From NCBI RefSeq assembly GCF_934630535.1, contig NZ_CAKTVU010000005.1, positions 81,741 through 145,740 of the forward strand: a DNA stretch of 64,000 nt. The letters run 5' to 3'. Both the position numbers and the translations under genes were made by a program. A model generated the notes under the pieces. The model was not told the DNA's origin and ran no database searches. It saw only the letters and a program-made list of their open reading frames with translations. The DNA is from an uncultured Senegalimassilia sp. (lineage in GTDB: Bacteria > Actinomycetota > Coriobacteriia > Coriobacteriales > Eggerthellaceae). How positions within the stretch are numbered: position 1 is the first letter of the stretch; each line of letters opens with the position of its first letter. Shown in pieces: positions 16,728 to 25,713 of this stretch.

Positions 16728-17912
16728 ATGGATTACAGCTACACCCCGGAACAACTTGAGATCAAGCGCGGCATTCGTGAGTGGGGCAAGAAGCACCTCA
16801 CCGAGGAGGCAATCGCTGCCGGTTACAAGAACCGTGGTATCGCCCCCGAGATCGCTAAGTCCTGGGTTGACGAGGGCTGGGGTCTGTATGGCCTGCCCGA
16901 GGAGTACGGTGGAAAGCCGGTCGATCATCAGACGATGGCGATGATCATCGAGGAGCTGAACCACTGCGGCGGCAACATCCCCATGGCTCCCAACCTGCTG
17001 ATCATGTTCGACATGTGCGAGTTCGGCAACCCCGAGCAGGTCAAGTACGCTATCGACTACTACAAGGAGAACGGCTACCCGCCGTACTGCCTGGCCATCT
17101 CCGAGCCCGGCGCCGGCTCTGACAACCAGGGCATGACCACCACCGCCACCAAGGGCGAGGATGGCAAGATTCACATCAACGGCACCAAGACCTGGGTTAC
17201 CTCTGGTGAGACCGCTGGCGGCTTCATCGTCGTGTGCAAGGACGAGGATCCGGCTCGCGAGAACAAGAACATGTCCATGTATCTGGTTCCCTCCGATGCC
17301 AAGGGCGTCACCATCGAGCCGCTGAACAAGATCGGCATGCAGATCATGCCCTTCTCCATGATCCACTTTGACGACGTCGTCGTTGACGAGGACCAGCTGC
17401 TCGGCATCAAGGGCAAGGGCTTCTATCAGCTGATGAAGAACTTCGAGTGGGAGCGCTGCGTGCTTCTGGCAGAGCTGCTCGGCGAGGCTCAGGCTGCTAT
17501 GGAGGATGCTTGCGCTTGGGTTAACGATCGTCAGCAGTTCGGCAAGGGCATCAAGACCTTCCAGCTGGTGCAGGAGCACATCGTTGAGATGCAGATCGAG
17601 CTCACCAACACCCGTAACTTCCTGTATCGTACCTGCTGGAAGCTGGACAACGGCATTCCGGTCAACAACGACGCCGCTATGCTGAAGCGCTACGGTGCTC
17701 CGGGCCTGACCGACTGCTGCTCCCGCGCTCTGCAGCTCATGGGCGGCCTCGGCTTCACCGATGAGACCCGCGTGTCCCGCCTCATGCTCGACTGCCGTGG
17801 CTTCCAGATCGGTGGCGGCACCGTCGAGATCATGGTGCACATCTCCGGCCGTGGCATCCTCAAGGAGTACGCTAAGGGCGTCGAGGATCCCGAGCATCTG
17901 TGGACCCTGTAA
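16728..17912 (+). CDS. Acyl-CoA dehydrogenase family protein, CaiA-like (1)
   Basis: This 394-residue protein of acyl-CoA dehydrogenase fold has the flavin/substrate motif CLAISEPGAGSDNQGM and the C-terminal segment GGLGFTDETRVSRLMLDCRG. Where most family members have the catalytic Glu in a YEGT motif, this protein reads IGGGT, with Gly363 in the Glu position. A GGGT form is what I recall for crotonobetainyl-CoA reductase CaiA, so a reductase role is plausible. AAGGAGG sits just upstream of ATG 16728. It is a paralogue of the protein at 34141, which keeps Glu-Gly-Thr. Electron partner: probably EtfAB, encoded 2 kb downstream. Confidence 0.9.
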   Translation: MDYSYTPEQLEIKRGIREWGKKHLTEEAIAAGYKNRGIAPEIAKSWVDEGWGLYGLPEEYGGKPVDHQTMAMIIEELNHCGGNIPMAPNLLIMFDMCEFGNPEQVKYAIDYYKENGYPPYCLAISEPGAGSDNQGMTTTATKGEDGKIHINGTKTWVTSGETAGGFIVVCKDEDPARENKNMSMYLVPSDAKGVTIEPLNKIGMQIMPFSMIHFDDVVVDEDQLLGIKGKGFYQLMKNFEWERCVLLAELLGEAQAAMEDACAWVNDRQQFGKGIKTFQLVQEHIVEMQIELTNTRNFLYRTCWKLDNGIPVNNDAAMLKRYGAPGLTDCCSRALQLMGGLGFTDETRVSRLMLDCRGFQIGGGTVEIMVHISGRGILKEYAKGVEDPEHLWTL

Positions 17913-17970
17913 AGCCGCGTAAGCCTTGTTGCTTATCGGCTGCGTAAGCTGAACAGCTTGCCAACCTATA

Positions 17971-18003
17971 AAGACCCTGGTGCGAATGCACCGGGGTCTT
18001 TTT
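17971..18003 (+). terminator. Intrinsic terminator after acyl-CoA dehydrogenase 1
   Basis: A 13-bp stem (17971-17983 with 17988-18000, one G-U pair) around GAAT, followed by T's. Confidence 0.92.
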
Positions 18004-18197
18004 GCCGTTATGGATCTTGCTATACGGTTTTGCTGCGGAACCCGACCTCGTCGTTGGGCATGCGACCGCCTGCTACCCGCGCGATCTTCAAGGTGTATTC
18101 GGCAGGCTGTCGAACCTCGTAAGCCTTTTGCCCTCGCAAACCGCTTCCAGCTTTGCGCCGCGATGATGATGGCGGGGGATACCTGTTTCGGCATGCG

Positions 18198-18226
18198 AAA
18201 AAACCCCCGGCGTGACACGCCGGGGG
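18198..18226 (-). terminator. Intrinsic terminator of the minus-strand gene at 18257
   Basis: CCCCCGGCG and CGCCGGGGG form a 9-bp stem around TGACA. On the minus strand it ends in six T. Confidence 0.9.
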
Positions 18227-18256
18227 CTTGATGATCTGCGCAAACGAGCGTTCTTC

Positions 18257-19039
18257 TTACGCCGTTTTCTTCTCCTCGGTCTCGGATTTCTTGAACTTGC
18301 CGCGACGGCCGTGGCAGTTCATGCCGATAGCGCGGATGCTGCAGAAATCACGGTTGCGGCAGCGCGCGCAGGCGCGTTTTCGGCCGCGCTGCGAGGCATC
18401 GTACATTCCGATGACGCCGAGCGTGGCATTCTCAGAGTTCAGGGAGCCGTCATCCTCGCATGCGAATCCCAGGCGCCGTTCGGCTTGCGTGTAGAACAAA
18501 AGCTGCGTGTTGGAATCAAGCGGGAAGTCGCTTTCGCCGGCCTGCAGCAGGTTGTCGATATGCAGTCCCAGGGAATGGGCTTCTTCGTTGATGGCGTCGG
18601 TGATGATCTCCTCCGCGCGTCCGCCCATCGCCTGCAGGCATGCCTCGAACGCCGCGAAATCGTCCGTGTCGTGAACCAGAAGCACGCGCAGCGCCTGGAT
18701 GTTCTCGGTGGTGTCGACGCTTACCGCCACCATAACGCAGTGGTTCGCGCGACGCATGCGCTCGTATACCGCTTCGCCATGCAGCACGGCCATGGTGCCC
18801 ACCAGTTTGATGCCGGGCTCGGTATAGTCGGGCGGAAGGGTGCAGATGGCCGGGTTGAACACCTTGTACACTCCGCGCGGATGCAGGGATTCGCAGCAGC
18901 GTGCTGCAATGGGGGCGATGCGGGACAGCACATCAGGGTTATCTTTTACCGAGTCGTCGAGAAACGCGGCGACCGTTTGGTCGTCTAACGTATCGATCTT
19001 GCAATCGATTTCCTGGATCTGGTGAGCTTGGACAGCCAT
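18257..19039 (-). CDS. Cys-rich protein resembling the cobalamin-dependent methionine synthase activation domain
   Basis: This 260-residue protein starts at ATG 19039. Its middle (DFPLDSNTQLLFYTQAERRL, then an ATLGVIGM segment) follows the pattern of MetH AdoMet-activation-domain proteins, which bind SAM and reactivate cob(II)alamin. The C-terminal stretch has CARCRNRDFC plus another Cys and resembles the Cys-rich tails of short corrinoid-activation proteins. The usual RxSPGY signature is not clear, and no corrinoid protein or methyltransferase partner lies nearby. I treat the family call as tentative and the function as unknown. It is divergent from coaD. Confidence 0.6.
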   Translation of the reverse strand: MAVQAHQIQEIDCKIDTLDDQTVAAFLDDSVKDNPDVLSRIAPIAARCCESLHPRGVYKVFNPAICTLPPDYTEPGIKLVGTMAVLHGEAVYERMRRANHCVMVAVSVDTTENIQALRVLLVHDTDDFAAFEACLQAMGGRAEEIITDAINEEAHSLGLHIDNLLQAGESDFPLDSNTQLLFYTQAERRLGFACEDDGSLNSENATLGVIGMYDASQRGRKRACARCRNRDFCSIRAIGMNCHGRRGKFKKSETEEKKTA

Positions 19040-19207
19040 TACTGCCTCTTTCAGTAGAAATGGTAATACGCTATATGGTCTATGGTAACAAGATTGCCCG
19101 AATGATATCTCAACGATTGCAAAATATTGGGTATATCTATCGCTTATCTCAACAATATATGGGACAGATGTCAATATATGTGCATGTTTCGACCGACTGC
19201 CAGAACG

Positions 19208-19213
19208 TATAAT
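19208..19213 (+). promoter_or_regulatory. Candidate promoter -10 (TATAAT) for coaD
   Basis: A perfect TATAAT lies 103 nt before the coaD start in an AT-rich divergent region. The -35 is weak (TGTTTC at 17 nt spacing). Downstream is an ATCCGAC/GTCGGAT hairpin at 19233-19255. Confidence 0.45.
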
Positions 19214-19315
19214 ATTCATAGGATTTTAGGGGATCCGACACAGGTTGCGTCGGATATCGATTCGCAACCTCTCTTCTTTACTTTCGTTTGAAATAGCCAG
19301 AGCGGAGGGATCACG

Positions 19316-19801
19316 ATGGTGAAACGAGCGCTTACGCCCGGTACGTTCGATCCGATCACCAGCGGTCATATGGACGTCATCACGCGTGCGTCGCGCATCA
19401 TGGACGAGGTCATCGTCGCGGTTGCCGCATCGGATAAAAAGCACCCGCTGTTCGACCTTGATGAGCGCGTTTCCCTTGTGAAGCAGGCCGTTTCCCATAT
19501 CCCCAACGTTCGCGTGGAGCCGTTCGATGAGCTGCTCGTCGATTTCGCGCGCCGCATGGATGCGGAAGTGGTGATCAAGGGGCTTCGGGCCATAACCGAT
19601 TTCGAATACGAATTCCAGATGACCGCGATGAATTATCAGCTTGATCAGGAGCTTGAAACCACGTTCATCATGTCGCCTCCTCAATATATGTACCTGTCCT
19701 CGTCCATCGTGCGCGAAATCGCCTCGATGGGAGGGTCGCTTGATGGGCTTGTTCCGGATTGCGTCAAAGTCGCGCTGCGAAACAAATTCTGCAAGGAATA
19801 G
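19316..19801 (+). CDS. coaD: Phosphopantetheine adenylyltransferase
   Basis: CoaD adenylylates 4'-phosphopantetheine to dephospho-CoA, the penultimate step of CoA synthesis. The 161-residue protein has the nucleotidyltransferase TPGTFDPITSGHMD motif near the N-terminus, KGLRAITDFEYEFQMTAMN, and the YMYLSSSIVREIA motif. GGAGGGA precedes ATG 19316. It lies inside the acyl-CoA island, just upstream of etfBA; whether this aids CoA supply for the pathway or is coincidental is unknown. Confidence 0.96.
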   Translation: MVKRALTPGTFDPITSGHMDVITRASRIMDEVIVAVAASDKKHPLFDLDERVSLVKQAVSHIPNVRVEPFDELLVDFARRMDAEVVIKGLRAITDFEYEFQMTAMNYQLDQELETTFIMSPPQYMYLSSSIVREIASMGGSLDGLVPDCVKVALRNKFCKE

Positions 19802-19984
19802 CGGTCCACCTGCAGATATGGATGATATTCATAGATATGTCCGATAGGAACATGAGGATTTTCCTAAGCTAACTACACAAGCTGCAATATGTATCCGTTT
19901 TACTCGGTCAATACCTTGGATATGATGGTTTTGAATTGTACGCGCCATTTGTGCTAGCCACATAAGCCATGCAAGGAGGGTGTA

Positions 19985-20743
19985 ATGAACATCGTAGTTT
20001 GCGTCAAACAGGTCATGGACACGGAGGCTCTCATCGAGCTCGGTGACGACGGTAACGTGCTGACCGAAGGCCGTACCCAGATCATCGATCCCTATGGCGA
20101 GTTCGCCGTCGAGAAGGCCGTTCAGCTCAAAGAGCAGCTCGGCGGGGAAGTGACCGTCCTGTGCTATGGCGACGATGGCTGCACGTCCGCCATCCGCCAT
20201 GCGCTTGCCATGGGCGCCGATAAAGCCGTTCTGGTGGAAGACGATTCCTGGCGCGCCGTCGACGCCGCGCAGTGCGCCGAGGTGCTTGCCGCATCTTTGA
20301 AGGATATGGGAGCCGACGTGATCATGGGCGGCTGGACGTCCGGTGACACCGCAAGCGCGCAGGTCATGGGTCGAATCTCGGCAATCCTGGGCATTCCCTT
20401 CGCCAACATGGTCACAAGCCTTGAGGCAACCGATTCCGGCGTGAAGGCTTCTTGCGAGGTCGACGACGGCTTCGAGGTGTGCGAGTACCAGCTCCCCGTC
20501 ATCATCGGGGCGCAGCAGGGCTTGGCCGAGCCCCGTTATCCCTCTGTTCGCGACGTCATGCAGGCACGTCGCAAGCCCATCGAGCGCAAAGCCGCCGAGG
20601 TTTCCACGCCGGCTGCGATCGAGGTCGTGGGTCGCGAGCTCAAGGGCGCGCGTAGCGGCGGGCGCATCGTCGAGGGCGAGACCGTCGCCGATGCGGTTGC
20701 GGAAACGGCTCGCCTGCTTCGCAGCGAGGCCAAGGTTCTCTAG
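19985..20743 (+). CDS. etfB: Electron transfer flavoprotein beta subunit (FixA/EtfB)
   Basis: This 252-residue protein starts MNIVVCVKQVMDTEA and has the AMP-binding ETF beta fold with the DVIMGGWTSGDTASAQV and QLPVIIGAQQGLAEPRYPS segments. It dimerises with EtfA (next gene) to shuttle electrons between acyl-CoA dehydrogenases and a quinone reductase. AAGGAGG lies directly ahead of the ATG. It is the first gene of a tight etfB-etfA-Fe-S membrane protein-Nudix-hydrolase operon. The linkage to a quinone oxidoreductase argues for quinone-linked rather than ferredoxin-bifurcating use. Confidence 0.94.
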   Translation: MNIVVCVKQVMDTEALIELGDDGNVLTEGRTQIIDPYGEFAVEKAVQLKEQLGGEVTVLCYGDDGCTSAIRHALAMGADKAVLVEDDSWRAVDAAQCAEVLAASLKDMGADVIMGGWTSGDTASAQVMGRISAILGIPFANMVTSLEATDSGVKASCEVDDGFEVCEYQLPVIIGAQQGLAEPRYPSVRDVMQARRKPIERKAAEVSTPAAIEVVGRELKGARSGGRIVEGETVADAVAETARLLRSEAKVL

Positions 20744-20803
20744 AGTAGCTCTTTTCATCGATTTTCGTTCGTATCAGCGATCAACGAGAGGAAGGTCGTC
20801 CTC

Positions 20804-21784
20804 ATGTCCGGTATTTGGGTTTGCATAGAGGCAGGCAGCGGTGAGCTTCGCGGTGTCGCCTATGAGATGATCACCGCCGCACGCACGCTTGCCGATGCTG
20901 CTGGCCAGCAGGTCAGCGCGCTTGTGTGGGGCGAAGGCGCGAAGGACAACGCCGACAAGCTCGGCGCCTGCGGTGCCGATAGCGTCGTCGTCATCGAAAC
21001 GGCTGGCGATGAAGCGGGCCGTCCCGCCGAGGTGAGCGGCGCCGTCGCGCAACTGGCGCAGGAGCAGTCTCCGAGCGTGGTCTTGTTCGCCGATGGCGCG
21101 TTTGCGCGCTCCGTTGCGCCTGCGTTGGCCCAGAAGCTCAACGCTGCGTATGTCGGCGATGTCGTCGACGTCGCCTTCGATGGCGCCCCCGTCTTCACGC
21201 GCCTTCCGTATTCCGGCAAGGTCATCGAGCAGGTCCGTCCCGCAAGCGCCGCCGCTACCGCCATCGCCACCATCCGACCGAAGGCATTCGAGGCCGCCGA
21301 GCCGCTAGAGGGCCGCACCGCCGGCATCAGCACGTTCGCCGCAACCCCTCAAGCGGCTGCCCGCGTGCTCTGCGACGTTATCCGCTCCGTCTCCGAGCGC
21401 GTCGATCTGTCCGAAGCCGACATCGTGGTTTCCGGCGGTCGCGGCGTGAAGGGCGCCGAGGGCTTCAAGGTGCTCGAGGAGCTTGCCGACGTCCTGGGCG
21501 CTGCCGTCGGCGCGTCCCGTCCGGCGATCGACGAGGGCTGGATCGATGCGCAGTATCAGGTGGGCCAGACCGGCAAGACCGTTGCCCCCTCGCTCTACAT
21601 CGCGTGCGGCATCTCCGGCTCCATCCAGCATATGGCGGGAATCTCCGCATCGAAGTACATCGTCGCCATCAACAAAGATCCCGAGGCCGAGATCTTCGCC
21701 CAGGCAGACTACGGCATCGTGGCCGACCTGTTCGAGGCCGTGCCGCTGCTGACGCAGCAGCTTCGCGACATGCTGCAAGCATAG
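20804..21784 (+). CDS. etfA: Electron transfer flavoprotein alpha subunit (FixB/EtfA)
   Basis: This 326-residue protein has an N-terminal ETF domain and the C-terminal FAD-binding domain, with the typical ASRPAIDEGW, QVGQTGKTVAPSLYIACGISG and INKDPEAEIFAQADYGIVAD segments. It carries the redox-active FAD of the EtfAB dimer. AGAGGAAGG precedes ATG 20804. Encoded 60 nt after etfB. Confidence 0.96.
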   Translation: MSGIWVCIEAGSGELRGVAYEMITAARTLADAAGQQVSALVWGEGAKDNADKLGACGADSVVVIETAGDEAGRPAEVSGAVAQLAQEQSPSVVLFADGAFARSVAPALAQKLNAAYVGDVVDVAFDGAPVFTRLPYSGKVIEQVRPASAAATAIATIRPKAFEAAEPLEGRTAGISTFAATPQAAARVLCDVIRSVSERVDLSEADIVVSGGRGVKGAEGFKVLEELADVLGAAVGASRPAIDEGWIDAQYQVGQTGKTVAPSLYIACGISGSIQHMAGISASKYIVAINKDPEAEIFAQADYGIVADLFEAVPLLTQQLRDMLQA

Positions 21785-21838
21785 GCGAGCGCGCAAGAAC
21801 CCGCTTGTGATTCATCGACCGCAACCAAGGAAGGCATT

Positions 21839-23902
21839 ATGGAAGACACAGCAACACGTGAGGTCATGTGGAACATCGATCATTCCCTTACCTGGGTAAT
21901 GTATCTGCTCTTCCTGGTTGCGCTCGGTTTCTGCATCTACTTCCTGGTGAAGCGTTGGCGCCTTATGTCGATCGGCGCCCCGGTTGATCGAACGAGCGAT
22001 TGGAAGGTCCGCGCGAAGGGCATGATCGCCGACGCGCTTTTGCAGCTTCGCGTCCTGAAGAAACCCGGTGCGGGCGTTATGCACCTTGGAATGTATGTCG
22101 GCATGATCATCATGCTCATCGCCACGGTTGTCACGGCGGCGCAGTTCGACCTGGGCTTTCAGCTTATCTACGGTGATTTCTACCTGTACTTCATGGCGCT
22201 TGCCGTCGATCTTGCCGGTTTGGCGTTCTGCATCGCCATGGTCGCCTGCATCATAAGGCGCATCGTGAACAAGAAGCTCGATACGAAGCCCGGCGACATC
22301 ATCGTGCTCGTGCTGCTGCTCGTCATCGGCTTGAGCGGTTTTGCGGTCGAGGGCCTTCGCATCGTCGGCACGGACGACCCGTGGCGCGCATGGTCGCCTA
22401 TCGGCAACATGGTTGCCATGCTCTTCGCCAACTTCACCCCCGAGCAGATCTCGCTTACCCATCAGATCATCTGGTGGAGCCATATGGGCATGGCTTTCGC
22501 GCTCATCGCGTATTGGATGTATTCGAAGCTCGTTCACGTGCTGCTCATGCCGGCAGATGTCTGGTGCCGCTCGCTCGAGCCGAAGGGCACGCTTCCCTAT
22601 ATCAACGTCGAAGATGAGAACCTCACCACTATGGGCGTGGGTCAACTTGAGGACTTCACCTGGAAGGATCTGCTCGATGCCGAGGCGTGCATCCGTTGCG
22701 GACGTTGCGAGGACGTGTGCCCCGCATTCAATACCGGCAAGGACCTTTCCCCGAAGAACATGGTGCAATCCTTGCGCAGCGAGCTGGAGATCCGCGGGCC
22801 CATCGTGTGGAAAGCGCAGCATGAAGGTGCGAAGCGCGATGAGATGGGCGTGTACATCGCCAGCAGCGGCGAGCCCTATGCGTTCGATGAGCAGCAGCAA
22901 TCCACCATGGATCGCACGCTTGTCGGCGATGCGGTGAATACCCAGTCGATATGGGATTGCACGACCTGCGGTGCATGCATGGCGGCATGTCCCACCTTGG
23001 TCGAGCATGCCCCGAAGATCGTCAAGATGCGCACCTATCAGGTGTCCATGGAAAGCGCATTCCCTTCCGAGGCCCAGGCCACGTTCCGCAACCTTGAGAA
23101 CAACGGCAATCCTTGGGGCCTGGGGTGGCAGACGCGCTCGAAGTGGGCGGAAGGCTTGGACATCCCCACGCTAGCCGAGCATCCCGATGCCGAGTATCTG
23201 TACTGGCCGGGCTGCTCCGGCGCCTTTGACGCCCGCAGCCGCAAGGTTTCCATCGCGCTCGTGGGCCTGTTGAAGAAGGCCGGCGTCGATTTCGCCATCC
23301 TCGGAAACGAGGAGAAGTGCTGCGGCGACTCGGCTCGCCGTCTGGGCAACGAGTTCGTGTATTACATGCTTGCGCAGGAGAACATCGCCACGTTGCAGGC
23401 GTATGGCGTGAAGAAGATCATCGTGCAGTGCCCGCACTGCATGCAGGCCCTGTCGCGCGATTACCCTCAGCTTGGCGGGCATTTCGAGGTCATCCATCAC
23501 TCCCAGCTTCTCGCCGAGCTCGTACGGGAGGGAAAGCTGCAATGTTCGGCTCCCGACGGCACGAAGATCGCAGTGCACGATTCCTGCTACCTTGGCCGTT
23601 ATCAGGACGAATACGAGGCTCCTCGTGCGGTTGTCAGCGCAGCGGGCGGTCATGTCGTCGAGTTCGAGCGCTCGCATGAGAAGAGCTTCTGCTGCGGTGC
23701 GGGCGGTGGCCGTATGTGGCTTGAGGATGCCTCCGGCAAGCGCATGGGGGATGAGCGTGCCAAGCAGGCGCTTGACACCGCATGCGACCAGGTTGCCACG
23801 TCGTGCCCGTTCTGCCTGACCATGCTCAGCGATGGTATGGCCGCATGCGACAGCGAGACGAAGGTTTACGATATCGCGGAACTGTTAGCGCAGGTGCAGT
23901 GA
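21839..23902 (+). CDS. Membrane Fe-S oxidoreductase, ETF:(mena)quinone oxidoreductase type (EMO/DUF224-like)
   Basis: This 687-residue fusion has an N-terminal membrane domain (about residues 10-240, five or more helices, NarI/cytochrome-b-like), two 4Fe-4S ferredoxin motifs (CIRCGRCEDVCP from Cys284; CTTCGACMAACP from Cys374), and two C-terminal CCG domains (EKCCGDSARR and FCCGAGGGRMW) like those of HdrB/GlpC. This matches the EMO proteins proposed to link EtfAB to menaquinone in syntrophs. It is encoded directly after etfBA, 54 nt on, which supports electron flow acyl-CoA dehydrogenase-EtfAB-this protein-quinone. Direction is set by the substrate potential and cannot be told from sequence. 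Confidence 0.9.
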   Translation: MEDTATREVMWNIDHSLTWVMYLLFLVALGFCIYFLVKRWRLMSIGAPVDRTSDWKVRAKGMIADALLQLRVLKKPGAGVMHLGMYVGMIIMLIATVVTAAQFDLGFQLIYGDFYLYFMALAVDLAGLAFCIAMVACIIRRIVNKKLDTKPGDIIVLVLLLVIGLSGFAVEGLRIVGTDDPWRAWSPIGNMVAMLFANFTPEQISLTHQIIWWSHMGMAFALIAYWMYSKLVHVLLMPADVWCRSLEPKGTLPYINVEDENLTTMGVGQLEDFTWKDLLDAEACIRCGRCEDVCPAFNTGKDLSPKNMVQSLRSELEIRGPIVWKAQHEGAKRDEMGVYIASSGEPYAFDEQQQSTMDRTLVGDAVNTQSIWDCTTCGACMAACPTLVEHAPKIVKMRTYQVSMESAFPSEAQATFRNLENNGNPWGLGWQTRSKWAEGLDIPTLAEHPDAEYLYWPGCSGAFDARSRKVSIALVGLLKKAGVDFAILGNEEKCCGDSARRLGNEFVYYMLAQENIATLQAYGVKKIIVQCPHCMQALSRDYPQLGGHFEVIHHSQLLAELVREGKLQCSAPDGTKIAVHDSCYLGRYQDEYEAPRAVVSAAGGHVVEFERSHEKSFCCGAGGGRMWLEDASGKRMGDERAKQALDTACDQVATSCPFCLTMLSDGMAACDSETKVYDIAELLAQVQ

Positions 23903-23904
23903 TC

Positions 23905-24798
23905 ATGGATGAGCCTCGCATTCTCGGAATCACCGACATCCTCTCCTCGGGCGCTTGCCTTGAGTATGCCGTTCCACCCAAATTGCGCGATGGCGTCGCC
24001 GCATATCTCGAACGGCGCGATGCCGGCGAGGATGATGCGGCGAAGCCGCGTCTCTCCTCGACCGTCATGTTGCTTCGCGATAAGACGACGGCCTCGCAGG
24101 GCTTTCAGGTGTTCATGCAGCAGCGTGCCTCCACGATGGCCTTCGTTCCCGATGCGGTCGTGTTCCCGGGCGGCAGCTTCGACCCGGTCGACGATGCGCA
24201 CGATATCCCCTGGGAGGGCCCAAGCGTTTCCGAATGGGCTTCGTTGATGGGATGCGATGATCAAACGGCTCGAAGGGCCTTGGTCACCGCGGCGCGCGAG
24301 GTATTCGAGGAGACGGGAGTGCTGCTCGCCCGAAGGGCGGATGGCGCCGATTTCGACGACCCCATGAAAAGCCCGGAGCTTCGACAGGCCAGGGCGCAGC
24401 TCTCCGAGCATGCGCTTTCGTTTGGGCAGATGCTCGAGGATATCGGCGCCGTGCTCTGGACGGATCTGCTCCATGCGTGCGCGCATTGGGTGACGCCGCC
24501 AAGCGAACGACGTCGTTACAGCACGTTCTTCTTTAGGGCGCGCATGCCGCAAGGCCAAGTCGCAGACGGACGTACCACCGAAGCGGTGAAGACGGGCTGG
24601 GCGGAACCTTCGTGGCTTTTGGACCAGCAGAGAAACGGGAAGCTGTTGATCATGCCGCCAACGGTCTCGAACTTATGCGATTTGGCGGCTTCGGAGAACG
24701 TGGCGCAAGCATGCGAGCGGAACAGCACCATCCATGTGCACCCTTCGCCGGCTCGCAGGGCTGACGGCTCGTTAGTGTTTAGGAGCGTGATTGGCTGA
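23905..24798 (+). CDS. Nudix hydrolase (possible CoA/acyl-CoA diphosphatase)
   Basis: This 297-residue protein has the second half of the Nudix box (AAREVFEETGVLL) after VVFPGGSFDPVD. The first half is atypical, without Glu at the usual spacing, as in the long NUDT19-like group that cleaves CoA and acyl-CoA. ATG 23905 lies 2 nt after the upstream stop, so it is co-translated with the EMO-type gene. The context of acyl-CoA enzymes favours CoA-derivative hydrolysis, but this is an inference. Confidence 0.85.
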   Translation: MDEPRILGITDILSSGACLEYAVPPKLRDGVAAYLERRDAGEDDAAKPRLSSTVMLLRDKTTASQGFQVFMQQRASTMAFVPDAVVFPGGSFDPVDDAHDIPWEGPSVSEWASLMGCDDQTARRALVTAAREVFEETGVLLARRADGADFDDPMKSPELRQARAQLSEHALSFGQMLEDIGAVLWTDLLHACAHWVTPPSERRRYSTFFFRARMPQGQVADGRTTEAVKTGWAEPSWLLDQQRNGKLLIMPPTVSNLCDLAASENVAQACERNSTIHVHPSPARRADGSLVFRSVIG

Positions 24799-25601
24799 TG
24801 ACTGCAACGAACCCATGGCGCGGCGGACAGGTCGGGGAGTATGCGTTCTGCATTCTCGCGAACAACCCCTCGCCGCTTACCTATATCGGCACGAACACAT
24901 GGATCGTCGGGGCTGCGGATGCACCGGCGTGCGTGGTCGTCGATCCGGGTCCCGATGATGCGGATCACCTTCAAGATGTGCTCGATTATGTAGCCAAAGC
25001 GGGGAAGAAGATCGCCGCTATTATCGCAACGCACGGTCACGCGGACCATTCCGGCGGTGCGCGCAGCCTGTCGCTTTTGAGCGGCGCGCCGGTATTGAAG
25101 CAGGCCGACGGCTTGCTTCCGCCTGGTCGTCTGAACGTCAACGGCATCGGCGTCGATCTTGAGGTCGTTCCGTTGCCGGGGCATTCCAGCGATTCGGTGG
25201 GAATTTACGTTGCGCAGGGCAAGTTCGTTTTGACAGGTGACATGATCTTCCGTCAAAGCTCGACGATGATTTGCTGGCCGGATGGCATTTTGGCCGCATA
25301 CATGAACAGCCTCGATTCACTTGCCCGTTTCGTCGAGGAACACGATGTCGAGCTGTTCCTAACCGGGCATGGCCCGTATATCGAGGACCCCGCAGACCGC
25401 ATCACCCGTGCGCGTGCGCATCGCATGATGCGCCTGAACCAGGTTGTGTCCGCGGTTCGTTCCGGCATTCCCGCTCGCGCCGACGTGCTGGTGGAAACCC
25501 TGTACAACGACGTCGATTCCAGCCTTATGCAAGGTGCTCGACGCAGCGTCAACGCGCAGTTGAGGTTTGCCTACGACACAGGGTTGCTCGAGGAACACTA
25601 G
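24798..25601 (+). CDS. Metallo-beta-lactamase-fold hydrolase
   Basis: This 267-residue protein has the metal-binding THGHADHSGG motif, the later PLPGHSSDS, GDMIF and LTGHGPYIED ligand segments, and a C-terminal winged-helix-like tail, as in the LACTB2/glyoxalase II group. Substrate unknown; a thioester (for example an acyl-CoA or acyl-glutathione) or an RNA end are both known substrates in the superfamily. The ATG overlaps the upstream TGA by one base. It is the last gene of the etf operon, followed by a strong terminator. Confidence 0.88.
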   Translation: MTATNPWRGGQVGEYAFCILANNPSPLTYIGTNTWIVGAADAPACVVVDPGPDDADHLQDVLDYVAKAGKKIAAIIATHGHADHSGGARSLSLLSGAPVLKQADGLLPPGRLNVNGIGVDLEVVPLPGHSSDSVGIYVAQGKFVLTGDMIFRQSSTMICWPDGILAAYMNSLDSLARFVEEHDVELFLTGHGPYIEDPADRITRARAHRMMRLNQVVSAVRSGIPARADVLVETLYNDVDSSLMQGARRSVNAQLRFAYDTGLLEEH

Positions 25602-25610
25602 AAGAATGAC

Positions 25611-25655
25611 AAAGGGCTCGTGCTCGTTTGCCTGCAGACGGCACGAGCCCTTTTT
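25611..25655 (+). terminator. Intrinsic terminator of the etf operon
   Basis: AAAGGGCTCGTGC and GCACGAGCCCTTT form a perfect 13-bp stem with a 17-nt loop, ending in TTTTT. Confidence 0.9.
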
Positions 25656-25713
25656 CATCATGCGATAAGCGCACATTCATCCCGATTGCACGCGTTACGA
25701 AAGGAGAAGGCAC

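Larger units (their letters stand above)
17913..18256. other. Intergenic region with two terminators
   Basis: Holds the terminator of the upstream dehydrogenase (17971-18003) and that of the converging minus-strand gene (18198-18226). The about 190 nt between them show no gene. Confidence 0.7.

Noticed and set aside
18212..18988. 258-codon plus-strand frame opposite the Cys-rich protein
   Set aside because: No motifs or ribosome site, and it overlaps a terminator of the opposite gene; a shadow frame.
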